Positions 21,175 through 34,130 are shown, numbered from the stretch's first letter. The stretch: 64,000 bases of DNA from Adiantum capillus-veneris (GCA_014529385.2 CM043962.1:123670970-123734969), one strand, 5' to 3'. The notes: generated from the sequence alone by a model not told the origin. Translations and numbers: made by a program.

Positions 21175-24133
21175 CTAGCATCTTGGAGACATAGTGCAGC
21201 TTGCTTCTCTTCATGTTTCAATGAAGCCTATTTCGACAAATGGTGGAGCATCCTTCTCTCCATGTACAAAATATTGTGGGTTTAAGGTATTTAAATGGAT
21301 CCTAGCATGTTGGAGACATGGTGCAGCTTGCTTCTCTTCATGTTTCAATGATTCCTATCTTCGAAAAATGGTGGAGCATCCTTCTCTCCATGTTACCATG
21401 GACCCTAGCTTGGAGAAGTGGTGGACCTTTGCTTCTCTCTATGTTTCAATAGAGTCAACTTAGACAAGTGGTGGACCTTGGAAAAAACCCCCATGTCAAA
21501 CCGATCATGCTCATTCCAAGTGGTGAGAAAGAATACCCTTTAAGATATAGCTTTATAGGTTGGGCAAGTGGTGGACCTTAACACCTAGATCTTCTTAATA
21601 TAATGACACAGAGTGGAAAAGTGGTGAATCTTGAGACCAAACCAAACTTGCTTCTAGCGATAATAGGTTGGACAAGTGGTGGACCTTGAATGTAAACCCC
21701 CCATTTACAAAATATCTTGGGTTTAAGGTATTTCAATGGAGCCTAGCACCTTGGAGACATGGTGTAGCTTGCTTCTCTTCATGCTTCAATGGAGCCTGTC
21801 TTGGACAAATGGTGGAGCATCCTTCTCTCCATGTTTCAATGGACCATAGCTTGGACAAGTGGTGGACCTTTGCTTCTCTCTATATTTTAATAGAGTTACC
21901 TTGGACAAGTGGTGGACCTTGGAATAAAACCCCCATGTAAAACCTATAATGGTCACTCCAAGTGGTGAGACAGAATAACCTTTAAGCTATAGCTTTCTAG
22001 GTTGGACAAGTGGTGGGCCTTAACACACAGATCTTCTTAATATAATGACATAGAGTGGAAAAGTGGTGAATCTTGAGACGAAACCACTCTTGCTACTAGC
22101 AATAATAGGTTGGACAAGTAGTGGACCTTGAATGTAAACCCACCATGTACAAAATATCATAGATTTAAGGTATTTCAATGGAGCCCAACATCTGGGAGAC
22201 ATGGTGCAGCTTGCTTCTCTTCATGTTTCAATGAAGCCTATCTTCGACAAATGGTGGATGATCCTTCTCTCCATGTTTCAATGGAGCCTAGCTTGGACAA
22301 GTGGTAGACCTTTGCTTCTCTCTATGGTTCAATAGAGTTAGCTTGGACAAGTGGTAGACCTTGGAACCAATCCCCCATGTAAAACCTATCATGGTCATTC
22401 CAATTGATGAGAAAGAATACCATTTAAGATATAGCCTTATAGGTTGGACAAGTGGTGGACCTCAACACCGAGATCTTCTTAATATAATGACATAGAGTGG
22501 AAAAGTGGTGACTCTCGAGACCAAACCACTCATGATACTAGAGATAATAGGTTGGACAAGTGGTGGACCTTGAATGCAAATCCCCCATGTACAAAATTTT
22601 GTGGTATTTCAAGTGATAAGAAAAAATAGCATTTAGGATAATATAGCCTTATAGGTTGGACAAGTGGTGGACCTTAACACCCGGATCTTCTTAATATAAT
22701 GAAATAGAGTGGAAAAGTGGTAAATCTTGACACCAAACCACTCATGCTACTAAGGATAATAGGATGGACAAGTGGTAGACCTTGAATATAAACCCCCCAT
22801 GTACAAAATATCGTGGTTTTAAGGTATTTCAATGGAGCCTAGTATCTTGGAGACATGGTGCAGCTTGATTCTCTTCATGTTTCAATGGAGCCTATCTTGG
22901 ACAAATGGTGGAGCATCCTTCTCTCCATGTTTCAATGGACCCTAGTTTGGACAAGTGGTGGACCTTTGCTTCTCTCTATGTTTCAATAGAGTTAGCTTGG
23001 ACTAATGGTGGACCTTGGAACCAAACCCCCATGTAAAACCTATCATGGTCATTCCAAGTGGTGAGAAAGAATAACTTTTAAGATATAGCCTTATAGGTTG
23101 GACAAGTGGTGGACCTTAACACCCATATCTTCTTAATATAATGACATAGAGTGGAAAAGTGGTGAATCTTGAGACCAAACCACTCATGCTACTAGCGATA
23201 ATAGGTTGAACAAGTGGTGGACCTTGAATGTAAACCACCCATGTATGAAATATCGTGGGTTTAAGGTATTTCAATGGAGCCTAGCATCTTGGAGACATGG
23301 TGCAACTTGCTTCTCTTCATGCTTCAATGGAGCCTATCTTGGACAAATGGTGGAGCATCCTTCTTTCCATGTTTCAATGGACCCTAGCTTGTTGGACAAG
23401 TGGTGGTCATTTGCTTCTCTCTATGTTTCAATAGAGTTAGCTTGCACAAGTGGTAGACCTTGGAACAAAATTCCCATGTAAAACATATCATGGGCATTCA
23501 AAGTGGTAAGAAAGAATACCCTTTAAGATATAGCCTTATAGGTTGGACGAGTGGTCGACCTTAACACCCAGATCTTCTTAATATAATGACTTAGAGTGTA
23601 AAAGTGGTGAATCTTGAGACCAAACCACTCATTCTGCTAAGGATAATAGGTTGGACAAGTGGTGGACCTTGAATGTAAACTCCCCATGTACAAAATATCA
23701 TGGGTTTAAGGTATTTCAATGGAGCCTAACATCTTGGAGACATGGTGCAGCTTGCTTCTCTTCATGTTTCAATGAATCCCGTCTTCGACAAATGGTGGAG
23801 CATCCTTCTCTCCATGTACAAAATATCTTGGGTTTAAGTTATTTCAATGGAGCCTAGCATCTTGGAGACATGGTGCAGCTTGCTTCTCTTCATGTTTCAA
23901 TGATGCCTATCTTCGACAAATGGTGGAGCATCCTTCTCTCTATGTTTCAATGGACCCTAGCTTGGAGAAGTGGTGGACCTTTACTTCTCTCTATGTTTCA
24001 ATAGAGTTAGCTTGGACAAGTGGTGGACCTTGGAACAAACCCACATGTAAAACCTATCATGCTCATTCCAAGTGGTGAGAAAGAATACCCTTTAAGATAT
24101 AGCCTTATAGGTTGGGCAAGTGGTGGACCTTAA
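21175..24133 (+). repeat. 442-bp tandem satellite, middle block
   Basis: The marker TAGGTTGGA or a variant recurs at 21664, 22106, 22548, 22760, 23202 and 23647. Most steps are 442-445 bp; one unit is only 212 bp. A partial unit is duplicated near 23800-23880. Units differ by scattered substitutions. The block ends at GGACCTTAA, where the DNA transposon is inserted. Confidence 0.93.
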
Positions 24134-25445
24134 CACTAGGTTGGTAACCTAACAGGACATAAAAGTGTCCTTTCAGGGTTTTGAAAAAAACCTCCAAAAC
24201 CATATTAGATCCACTTATTTTGTAAAATCCTTTCATGAGGTTATAGTTAAAGGCCTACTACACATGGAAAAACTAAGAAACTTGTAAAATTTTCTCATCT
24301 TTTGGTCACACCAAGCCTCCAAAGTTGATGGACCAGTACATTTTCATCAAAACAGTTTTTTCTTACGTTTTGTTGCATAAAAATAAGATTAGGGATTTTT
24401 GTAGGACTTGAGATAAGTTCCCTAGTTAACTTCAATGGGTTGGTGATCAGAACATATGATTGCTTCTCACTCACTATTTTTTTTTTTGCCAAAAGAAATA
24501 GGTACAAAAAAGTTGAATTTTTACCATTCTGCAAACCTATCATCAAAGTTTCTATAGCCACGCTCAATACAAATAATATATGCATGTTTTCTTAGTTCCC
24601 TATTGTCCTTTAGGTTCATAAGGACCCATGGAGCATGTCAAAAGGATAATACATCTCTTACCAAGGGGAATCTTGGGGACAAAGATGAAGTGCTAAATAC
24701 AGCAAACATGAAAAAACTCGGTTCAACATTATGAGTTGTAGGATCCCATAGAAACTATTTGATCCTTATGACTAGATATGGTTACTACCTAGAAAATGCA
24801 TGTAGTTGTCACAAGAAAGTAACAATATTGAAAAAGCTATACTTGATATACTAGAATGTTTCGTTTTCTTCTATAATTGAAAAAATCAACCATCGTTGTC
24901 TACTATGAAAAATAGGGTATTAGGTGCCCCAAAACTCAAGGAATATTGTTACAATATGCAATATAGAAAATCAAAACTACATTTGGATATCATGAAAGCC
25001 ACCAAAAAAATCATAGAAGAGCTAAAATTGGCTAAAAGACATGATTTCACAATTTTTGTAATTTGGTCGTAACTTACAACTTTGACATTTATTTCTCCCT
25101 AGAAGCATCAGGACATGTTAAGGAATACTAAAGATAGTTCTCTAGCATTATAGACCTCACAAACATGAATTGTAGAGTGGTATAGTTGCAAAAAGTTGAA
25201 AAAAGCCAACAGGACCCGTTTTTTCACACAGTTTAGGTTGTGAAATGTTGTGCAAGGACAAGGTTAAAGATGGAATTGATATTCCAAAAAAATGCCGAGT
25301 TTTTTTCAGCTCATGAGACAACTTTCTAGATAGATAGCACCTCAAAATCCATTTCGAAACTCTCGACATAATGCAAGGAAAATGGTCACTTAATAGGACA
25401 TAAAAGTGTCCTAGGACATAAAAGTGTCCCATTACCAACCTAGTG
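24134..25445. mobile_element. Non-autonomous DNA transposon with CACTAG termini and TTAA duplication
   Basis: A 1312-bp insert in one satellite unit. Its ends are inverted repeats: CACTAGGTTGGTAA at the left and TTACCAACCTAGTG at the right. TTAA flanks both sides (24130-24133 and 25446-25449), and removing the insert restores the satellite reading CCTTAACACCC. Near the left end and twice near the right end is AGGACATAAAAGTGTCC, itself an imperfect palindrome. No transposase is encoded; interior frames are short. The CACTA start suggests CACTA elements, but those make 3-bp duplications, while TTAA suggests piggyBac-like insertion. I leave the superfamily open. Confidence 0.88.
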
Positions 25446-26192
25446 TTAACACCCAGATCTTCTTAATATAATGACATAGAGTGGAAAAGTGGTGAATCTT
25501 GAGACCAAACCACTGTTGCTACTAGCGATAATAGGTTGGACAAGTGGTGGACCTTGAATGTAAATCCCCCATTTATGAAATATCGTGGGTTTAAGGTATT
25601 TCAATGGAGCCTAGCATCTTGGAGACATGGTGCCGCTTGCTTCTCTTCATGTTTCAATGGAGCCTATCTTGGAAAAATGGTGGAGCATCCTTCTCTCCAT
25701 GTTTCAATGCACCCTAGCTTGGACAAGTGGTGGACGTTTGTTTCTCTCTATGTTTAAATAGAGTTAGCTTGGACAAGTGGTGGACCTTGGAACCAAACCC
25801 CCATGTAAAACCTATAATGGTCACTGCAAGTGGTGAGAAAGAATAACCTTTAAGATATAGCCTTATAGGTTGGACAAGTGGTGGACCTTAACACCCAGAT
25901 CTTCTTAATATAATGACATACAGTGGAAAAGTGGTGAATCTTAAGACCAACCCACTCATGCTACTAGCGATAATAGGTTGGACAAGTGGTGGACCTTGAA
26001 TGTAAACCACACATGTATGAAATATCGTGGGTTTAAGGTATTTCAATGGAGATTAGCATCTTGGAGACATGGTGCAACTTGCTTTTCTTCATGCTTCAAT
26101 GGAGCCTATCTTGGAAAAATGGTGGAGCATCCTTCTCTCCATGTTTCAATGAAACCTAGCTTGGACAAGTGGTGGACCTTTGCTTCTCTCTA
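25446..26192 (+). repeat. 442-bp tandem satellite, third block
   Basis: Resumes with TTAACACCCAGATC right after the transposon; markers at 25532 and 25974 keep the 442-bp step. It ends in GCTTCTCTCTA, where LTR sequence starts. Confidence 0.92.
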
Positions 26193-26387
26193 GGTAGCCC
26201 GAAGGCAGCATTAGAGAGTTCTCTCTCTCTCCCACGCACACACCTCACACACAGACACCTACACAGACACACACGCACTCACACACACTATACCCCCTCC
26301 CCTCCCCTCATACAACACCCGCTCCCTCTCTCTCTCCCATTCTCGTCCTCCCTCTCTCTACGCAGCAGGCACCGGAAAAAGAAAAAA

Positions 26388-26396
<9 letters not shown>

Positions 26397-26456
<60 letters not shown>
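26397..26456. repeat. (TA)n microsatellite
   Basis: About 30 TA repeats inside LTR A. LTR B has only a short TATA remnant at the same place (about 29484), so the tract expanded after the copies separated. Confidence 0.9.
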
Positions 26457-26463
<7 letters not shown>

Positions 26464-27071
26464 AAATGACTTATACCGCTGTTCCCACACACACCCTTGC
26501 CATATACACCCACACACTTATACACACACAGACCCCTATAAACACAATTACATACACACACCCATGTGCATACGTGCACTCACATATCCACACATACACG
26601 CGCACGCCATATGCACCGATCAACGAAAATAGAAACAAACATGAAGGACTCGACGCCATCAACGTGATCAACAAAAAGAAGACGGCCAAGTCGCGCGTCG
26701 CCGACACCGAAACAAAAAAAGGCGCTGAAGGCATGCCTCGATCGACCCCAGAAATGACAAAGGCGCTACATCTACGCACCAGCTAAGGTCGCCATTCACT
26801 AGCATCGCATCCATGACGCCCTCTTCAGTAAAATCCGTAGGTTGTCATCATTTTTCCTAGTTTTCAAACCAAATCTTGTAGAAAATCCGAATTTGTAAAT
26901 TATCACCTCTCTCTAGGTGATGGCCACAAAGACCCACCTAGGAGTTTTCCTTTATAATATTCCCCAAGACAAAGCAAGGGTCAACCATCTAGGGCCCACC
27001 TCCTTGCTTTGTCTCCCCCGATTAGAACCCCTAATCTAATCAAATTACCCTAATCTAAAGCAGCCAACACC

Positions 27072-27080
27072 TATAAAAAG
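27072..27080 (+). promoter_or_regulatory. TATA box of LTR A
   Basis: TATAAAAAG in CACCTATAAAAAGGCACTG is conserved at 30111-30119 in LTR B, marking the U3 core promoter of this family. Confidence 0.6.
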
Positions 27081-27432
27081 GCACTGAGAGGTCACTATTA
27101 GGGGGGCGACAATTTCATCAGAGGTCAGCACCTGGTAGTATTTTGGTGGAAGGGATTGGCAACACTTACATCTCAAGAAAGGGGACCTAGTGTAGCAATT
27201 CTAGGAATTTACACTATGTAAAGAAGCTATGTCTACATCTTGAATCCAATGGTCACTACACACACACTCATGCTAGCAAAGTCCCTGTGTCTATGAGTCA
27301 TCTTTAAAGCACACACTATTAGGCTCACTATCTCTCCCTCTATCTCTCTATCACCATGGTTTCCACCTTGTCGCCTGTAAATATTGCAAGAAAATATTTT
27401 TCCCTCACACCCTAAGGTTTTCATCACCTGCA

Positions 27433-27470
<38 letters not shown>

Positions 27471-27509
27471 TGTAGAGTTTGTGATATATCCAATCACCGT
27501 TGTCCACGT

Positions 27510-27529
27510 CCTAGCCGCTCAAAGCTAGG
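27510..27529 (+). promoter_or_regulatory. Stem-loop of LTR A
   Basis: CCTAGC and GCTAGG form a 6-bp stem around CGCTCAAA, followed by TGGTGCCCC. Compared with the element T hairpin, the sixth pair is C-G instead of T-A, a compensatory change. LTR B has GATAGG in the right arm and loses one pair. Confidence 0.5.
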
Positions 27530-27629
27530 TGGTGCCCCTTGTTTGCTTCATTGTGGCTGCTTGTGGCGTGCATCAGCTCCTGGAGTTTCGAGGCCGTCAG
27601 GGTCCGTGTGGTGCTTTGCGCTCGTCATT

Positions 27630-27647
27630 TGGTGCCTCCATGGAGGA
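27630..27647 (+). other. Primer-binding site of element R
   Basis: TGGTGCCTCCATGGAGGA begins two bases after LTR A and differs from the element T site at only a few positions. It sets the orientation as plus. Confidence 0.7.
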
Positions 27648-27702
27648 GGGCTTCTCGGAAACCTCCACTTTACAATGCTGAAGACAACGCACATCATCAG
27701 CC

Positions 27703-28270
27703 ATGGACAAATGGCTGAAAGAGTTTTCTAACTGGAGAACGGAGGAGGAGGAGACTGGAGAAGCACTGACCGCCTTCATCAAAGTGCTGCTACCAGAATA
27801 CACCATCGTAAACATCCAAGAGGTAAATTCTCCATCTTGTATTGCTCGTGCTAACCACAAATTAAGAGCATCAGGTGGGAAGTCTATGAAGTGGCATCAC
27901 TGCTGTCAACCAAAGCATTCTGTCAATGAGTGCGGACAGAGAAAGTGAAGAAAGAACGGTGAGTTTTGCTTTTGAAAACCGCAGCACTCTCACGACAGTC
28001 AGATTTTCTGTAGCACCAAGTGTTTTCTCTCTTATGGTCCGAGAAGAGTCATCGACTACATCAACCACAAAGTCTAAGTCCCAAAGCCTAAAGCATTTGG
28101 TGGACGCAAGTGGGCCTACACACTCTCTAGGCCTAGAGAGTCCAAATGAAGTTCGACCACCCAAGCGTCATTGCCGCATGCAGAATGGAAAGCCGATTGA
28201 GGTAGACTCTTCTCACCTAGTCTGTTTTGAACCAAATGTGGAGGATTGTACGGACTTCTACAAGAGGTAG
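27703..28270 (+). pseudogene. Element R gag fragment
   Basis: The region starts at ATG 27703 and reads a short acidic gag-like N-part (WLKEFSNWRTEEEETGEA). At about 27890-27945 there is a degenerate zinc knuckle (WHHCCQPKHSVNECG) that lacks one of the usual cysteines. A stop follows at 27946. An overlapping frame from 27926 to the stop at 28270 encodes a further 114 codons rich in serine and threonine. No protease or reverse transcriptase follows; satellite resumes at about 28271. This is therefore a truncated element: one LTR, primer site and partial gag. Assignment to gag rests on position after the primer site and on the knuckle only. Confidence 0.5.
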
Positions 28271-29365
28271 AGGGCATGGTCATTCCAAGTGGTGAGAAAG
28301 AATACCATTTAAGATATAGCCTTATAGGTTGGACAAGTGGTAGACCTTAACACCGAGATCTTCTTAATATAATGACATAGAGTGGAAAAGTGGTGAATCT
28401 TGAGACCAAACCACTCATGATACTAGAGATAATAGGTTGGACAAGTGGTGAACCTTGAATGTAAACCCCCCATCTACAAAATTTTGTGGGTTTTCAAGTG
28501 GTAAGAAAAAATAGCATTTAGGATAATATAGCCTTATAGGTTGGACAAGTGGTGGACCTTAACACCGGGATCTTCTTAATATAATGACATAGAGTGGAAA
28601 AGTGGTAAATCTTGAGACCAAACCACTCATGCTACTAAGGATAATAGGTTGGACAAGTGGTAGACCTTGAATGTAAACCCCCCATGTACAAAATATCGTG
28701 GGTTTAAGGTATTTCAATGGAGCCTAGCATCTTGGAGACATGGTGCAGCTTGATTCTCTTCATGTTTTAATGGAGCCTATCTTGGACAAATGGTGGAGAA
28801 TCCTTCTCTCCATGTTTCAATGGACCCTACCTTAGACAAGTGGTGGACCTTTGCTTCTCTCTATGTTTCAATAGAGTTAGCTAGGACAAGTGGTGGACCT
28901 TGGAACCAAACCCCCATGTAAAACCTTTAATGGTCACTCCAAGTGGTGAGAAAGAATAACCTTTAAGATATAGCCTTATAGGTTGGACAACTGGTGGTCC
29001 TTAACACCAAGATCTTCTTAATATAATGACATAGAGTGGAAAAGTGGTGAATCTTGAGATGAAACCACTCTTGCTACTAGCAATAATAGGTTGGACAAGT
29101 GGTGGACCTTGAATGTAAACACACCATGTACAAAATGTCGTGGGTTTAAGGTATTTCAATGGAGCCCACCATCTTGGAGACATGGTGCAGCTTGCTTCTT
29201 TTCATGTTTCAATAAAGCCTATTTTCAACAAATGGTGGATGATCCTTCTCTCCATGTTTCAATAGAGCCTAGCTTGGACAAGTGGTGGACCTTGGAACCA
29301 AACCCCCATGTAAAACCTATCATGGTCATTCCAAGTGGTGAGAAAGAATACCATTTAAGATATAG
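28271..29365 (+). repeat. 442-bp tandem satellite, right block
   Basis: Starts at CATGGTCATTCC in mid-unit and runs to AAGATATAG at 29365, where LTR B begins. About 85 bp of the unit are missing compared with the end of the third block, so the insertion of element R pieces came with a deletion. Confidence 0.9.
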
Positions 29366-30482
29366 CTCACACACACTCTACACCCTCCCCTCCCCCCATA
29401 CAGCATCCGCTCCCTCTCTCTCCCCCATTCTTGTCCTCCCTCTCTCTGTGCAGTAGGCATTAAAAAAAGAAAATAAATAAATAAATATATATGTATGTAT
29501 AAATAACTTATACCCCCGTTCCCACGCACACCCTTGCGGTATACACCCACACACATATACACACACACACACACGCGTATAAACACAATTACATACACAC
29601 ACCCACGTGCATACGCACACTCACATATCCACACATATACGCGCACTCCATATGCACCCATCAAAGAAAATACAAAAAACACGAAGGATTCGACGACATC
29701 GACGTCATCAACAAAAAGAAGACAGCCAAGTCGCGTGTCACCGACATCGAAACAAGAAAAGGCATCGAAGACATGCCCCGGCCGGCCTCGAAAATGATGA
29801 AGGTGCTACATCGACGCACCAGCTAAGGTCGCCGTTCAGTAGCATCGCATCCACAACACCCTCTTCAATAAAATCCGTAGGTTGTCATCATTTTTCCCAG
29901 TTTTAAACCAAATCTTGTAAAAAAATCGAATTTGTGAATTATCACCTCTCTCTAGGTGATGGCCACAAAGGCCCACCTAGGAGTTTTCCTTTATAATATT
30001 CCCCAAGACAAAGCAAGGGTCAACCATCCAGGGCCCACCTCCTTGCTTTGTCTCCCCTGATTAGAATCCCTAATCTAATCAAATTACCCTAATCTAAAGC
30101 AGCCAACACCTATAAAAAGGCACTGAGAGGTCACTATCAGGGGGCGGCAATTTCATCAGAGGTCAGCACTTGGTAGTATTTTGGTGGGAGGGATTGGCAA
30201 CACTTACATCATGAGAGAGGGGACTTAGTGTAGCAATTTTGGGAATTTGCACTATGTAAAGAAGCTATGTCTACATCTTGAATCCAATGGTCAGTACACA
30301 CACACTCATGCTAACAAAGTCCTCATGTCTGTGAGCCATCTCTAGAGAACACACTATTACTCTCACTATGTCTCCCTCTATCTCTCTATCACCATGATTT
30401 CCACCTCGCCGAAAATAAGGTTATTGTAAATATTGCAAGAAAATAGTTTTCCCTCACACCCCGAGGGTTTTCATCGCCTGCA

Positions 30483-30521
<39 letters not shown>

Positions 30522-30678
30522 GTAGAGTTTGTGATATATCCAATCACCGTTGTCCGCATCCTAGCCGCTCAAAGATAGGTGGTGCCCCCTGTTTGCTTCA
30601 CCATGGATGGCTTGTGGCGTGCATTGGATCCTAGAATTTCGAGGCTGTCGGGGTTCGTGTTGCGCTTTGTGCTCGTCA
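29366..30678 (+). repeat. LTR B of element R, 5'-truncated
   Basis: Aligns with LTR A from 26277 onward (CTCACACACACT, then CCCTCCCCTCCCC), with TATA box at 30111, CT tract at about 30487-30516 and end GCTCGTCA at 30678. It lacks roughly the first 84 bp of LTR A and is not followed by a primer-binding site, so it is a solo or 3' LTR. Confidence 0.8.
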
Positions 30679-30977
30679 CCGGTGATGCTTGTCTTCCCTT
30701 CTTTCCTGGTCTTTCTGCTTGAGATAATAAATTACCTTTGGCATATTGTTTCATTATTGAAACCCATCCATCAAATAATTGCTGGGAGCTTACTATCATT
30801 TGATAGTCCCTCGATGCCCATTTATCGCCAATGTAATCGACAAAACCCTGAAAACATGTATAGACGATAACTTTGTAAGAAACATAACGAACATGCGATT
30901 TTGTAAAAGAAACAACGTAGTGTGTGATGCTCTACCTACCAAGGGAACCATAGGGTGCTAGACTTGGGAAGTCCTTG
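30679..30977 (-). other. Region with short minus-strand coding-like remnant
   Basis: A minus-strand frame at 30569-30799 (about 76 codons, LFDGWVSIMKQYAKGN) crosses the LTR B edge and ends inside it. It lies downstream of the 233-codon minus frame and may be a broken continuation. Nothing is recognised. Confidence 0.25.
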
Positions 30978-31679
30978 TTAAGGTTTTGATGGAGATCCAA
31001 ATGCCATCCATTTGTCTCTCAATTGCTTGAGTTGCTCAATATAAGGAGCATTCTTCATGGCATTATGTGATTCTTTGTTTGTTATGCAAGATAACTTTAT
31101 ACACATCGTTGCTGGACATTCCACAAGTATTCGACCATTACGTGTTGCATATAAATATTTGGTTGCCATGCAACGTGGAAATGTTCTTTGGATATAGATT
31201 TTTGATGCATGTATAGAATGTAGACCTGATATAATCCAATAAGCGTATGTCCTCAACATGGATTGCTTGACTTCATTGCTCGTAAGTGGTCTTGACTCCC
31301 TATTTTCCCTAATGTAAGGCAGTAGATATGCTGAGGTGGCAGGATCCATAGGATTACTAACAAAGAGTTTTGGTAATGTCTCCACATAATCCCATGCAAG
31401 GGTTCTATATGTATAAAGTGGAGTTTCCTCCTCACATCTACCAACATGAATGGAAAATTGTGAAGTGGACCCAAATGGAAAGAACTTTTCAAACATGTGA
31501 AACCCCATTTCTTCTTGCTTACCCTTCTTGTTGCTTGACCCCAAGGAATCAAACGTCATCTCTACACCCTTGATGTGAAGAGTAACAAGTGGTTTGGGGT
31601 TCAAAACTGCAAGATTACAGGATGTAGGAGAGTCATTAACAAGTGTGTTGGACACACTTACAACAAGTACATTTTCCAT
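30978..31679 (-). CDS. Unrecognised 233-aa open frame
   Basis: The longest frame in this region outside mobile elements. It starts at ATG 31679 on the minus strand and ends at 30978. The protein has a natural composition with no low-complexity sequence. Segments such as WIISGLHSIHASKIYI and NGRILVECPA have a faint likeness to the helix and loop before the catalytic site of protein kinases, but the catalytic HRD and DFG motifs are absent. I do not assign a family. No intron signals or promoter were identified. It may be a host gene fragment, a decayed transposon gene or an unknown protein. Confidence 0.35.
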   Translation of the reverse strand: MENVLVVSVSNTLVNDSPTSCNLAVLNPKPLVTLHIKGVEMTFDSLGSSNKKGKQEEMGFHMFEKFFPFGSTSQFSIHVGRCEEETPLYTYRTLAWDYVETLPKLFVSNPMDPATSAYLLPYIRENRESRPLTSNEVKQSMLRTYAYWIISGLHSIHASKIYIQRTFPRCMATKYLYATRNGRILVECPATMCIKLSCITNKESHNAMKNAPYIEQLKQLRDKWMAFGSPSKP

Positions 31680-33054
31680 GGAAGATTACCGACCCTTCAA
31701 GTTAATAGTATTTGCAGAGGTTTCTTATTGTCCTCATGAGGCAATGTATGAAGCTTTTGCCTTTTCTTCAAGCGGCCACCACCTCCTTTTGCTAAAGAGA
31801 GGAATTCTTCACTGTGTTGAACGTTTTGAAATGCCCCCTCCCCAGCTTATTTCAATCACAAGTTTTGTTGTTTTGTCCTGATGGAAAAGTCTGGCTTACA
31901 AATGAATGTTTTGCAATCAAACCTTGAACAGATTTATCCATATGAGTAAAAAATTCCTATATCTTGAAATTGGAATACTTCTCTTGTTTCTTTCACCAAA
32001 ACTCTTTGTTTTTTGCCAAAAGTGTAAATAGAATTCTTCAATATGGAAAATAGTCAAATTTATGTGGACAAGATCACATGGTCACTCACACAATGGGATT
32101 TGTTTTAACACATGGTCAAACATTTTCATATGAAATGTGTGATGCTATTTGGAATCATGTATAGCTCAATAGGTACAAAATTCCCTTTAGGATAGATTCA
32201 AAGAGGAAAATTTAAAAATAAGAAAAAGAATTTATATGTTGATTTTATTTTCTTAGATTTCTCATTCGGAATTTTCCTTTCTCCCCCTCTCTTCAACCGG
32301 TTGATTTGGTTTTTCAACCCGCTCAAGGTTAAGCTAAGGCACACTTTGCTCGAAAACATAATAATTGAATCATCACATCGTACAAAATAAGGTCAAATTT
32401 TGTGTTTATGGTTTTTTAGAAACTTAAAGTTGCTATACAAAGATAAACAATATCAATTTATGCTTTCACATGCTCAAAACAAAGAAAAACTATAGATGAA
32501 GACAAATACCTTTGACCTTTTGATAAAGTAAGTTAAACTCCTTCACATTTTTAGGTTGGTATCAACTCATGCACTTAACTTGGACCAAGCAACAACGAAT
32601 GACACACGCATCATGCTTTCAAACAAACATGGAGGGATGCAACATCAATATTGAAGGTAGGTCATCGATAACCTTCTCTTCATTTGCATTCAAACTTTGT
32701 TTATTTACTTTGATAAGTTAAGTTTCAAATGATACCTTTGATAGAACAATTGATTTTGCATGCTGGTCAGATGAAGTTAGCTACTGCACAACCTTGAAAT
32801 TTTTTTAGGAAAGCTTAATCAATATTATGTAGGGTTGTTTACACAAAACTAACGCATGCTATGTTTTTTCGTGTGTGTATTTGCAAGCATGAAAGGGAGA
32901 GAGAGAGAGGGAGAGAAGAGTTCAAAAACAGTTTGTGTGTGTGCACAAGGCAATAGCTTGTGAAGTATAGACTATCAATTTCTCTCTCTCTTTTTCGTTT
33001 CTCCATTGGCAAATTGTCTCGATTAAGGTGTCCCACCTTGTGTCGCGGATGCTT

Positions 33055-33057
<3 letters not shown>
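31680..33057. other. AT-rich intergenic DNA, nothing recognised
   Basis: No long coding frame, no clear repeat except a CAACCGGTTGATTTGG to TAAGCTAAGGCACA stretch near 32295-32345 that resembles the diverged repeats at 34131-34560. Confidence 0.4.

Positions 33058-33127
<70 letters not shown>
33052..33127. repeat. (GT)n(GA)n compound microsatellite
   Basis: A GT tract of about 26 bp passes directly into a GA tract of about 50 bp. Confidence 0.95.
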
Positions 33128-33129
<2 letters not shown>

Positions 33130-33276
33130 TTTGAAATCGACATGATTTATGGTCTTAGCAAAACATCCATGTGAAATTTTAGAGGCCATTAATAGCATGT
33201 TGATGTCATTGTTTTGATTCAACTAATTGACGTGAGAGAATCTGCGACAGAGAGAGAGCGAGAGATACTGTGCAAG

Positions 33277-33714
<438 letters not shown>

Positions 33715-34130
33715 CAGCCTTGGTGGCTTCACGTTAGTGAGACAAAGAACCTGCACAAGCTTTTCCATGGAAGGTCAAACAGCGTGCAGATTGCATGTTC
33801 TATGAAATAGGTTGCATTCGAAAGAGATTGCAGGTTCTTCACAATGCTACCTACATGGTCCTAAGAAATTGCTCAGGTGTTATTAAGGCTAAGAGTTTTT
33901 CGAGCTGCGATATCAGCGGTACCCGATACTCTCTCTGAGCTGCGAGACTAGTAGGGCTGCGACAGCTTTTGCAGGGGTAATGGGGTACGTTGCAGTCCTA
34001 AAAAAAAACCATTTTACATACAAAATTCCTTGCCTTCAATTTGCCAAGAGGAAATTTTAGAAAATTAGGTTTTTTTTGTGGGTTTTTACACTATTTCTCT
34101 CTATTTTGGAGCGAAATTTCTCCCTTTCCC

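Larger units (their letters stand above)
26193..27627 (+). repeat. LTR A of a second gypsy family (element R)
   Basis: This matches 29366-30678 over about 1.3 kb and ends in GCTCGTCA before a primer-binding site. It contains a TA tract (26397-26456), a TATA box (27072), a CT tract (about 27437-27466) and the stem-loop at 27510-27529. The architecture of its 3' half parallels element T. The left edge directly abuts satellite and has no clear TG start, so it may be truncated. Confidence 0.8.
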
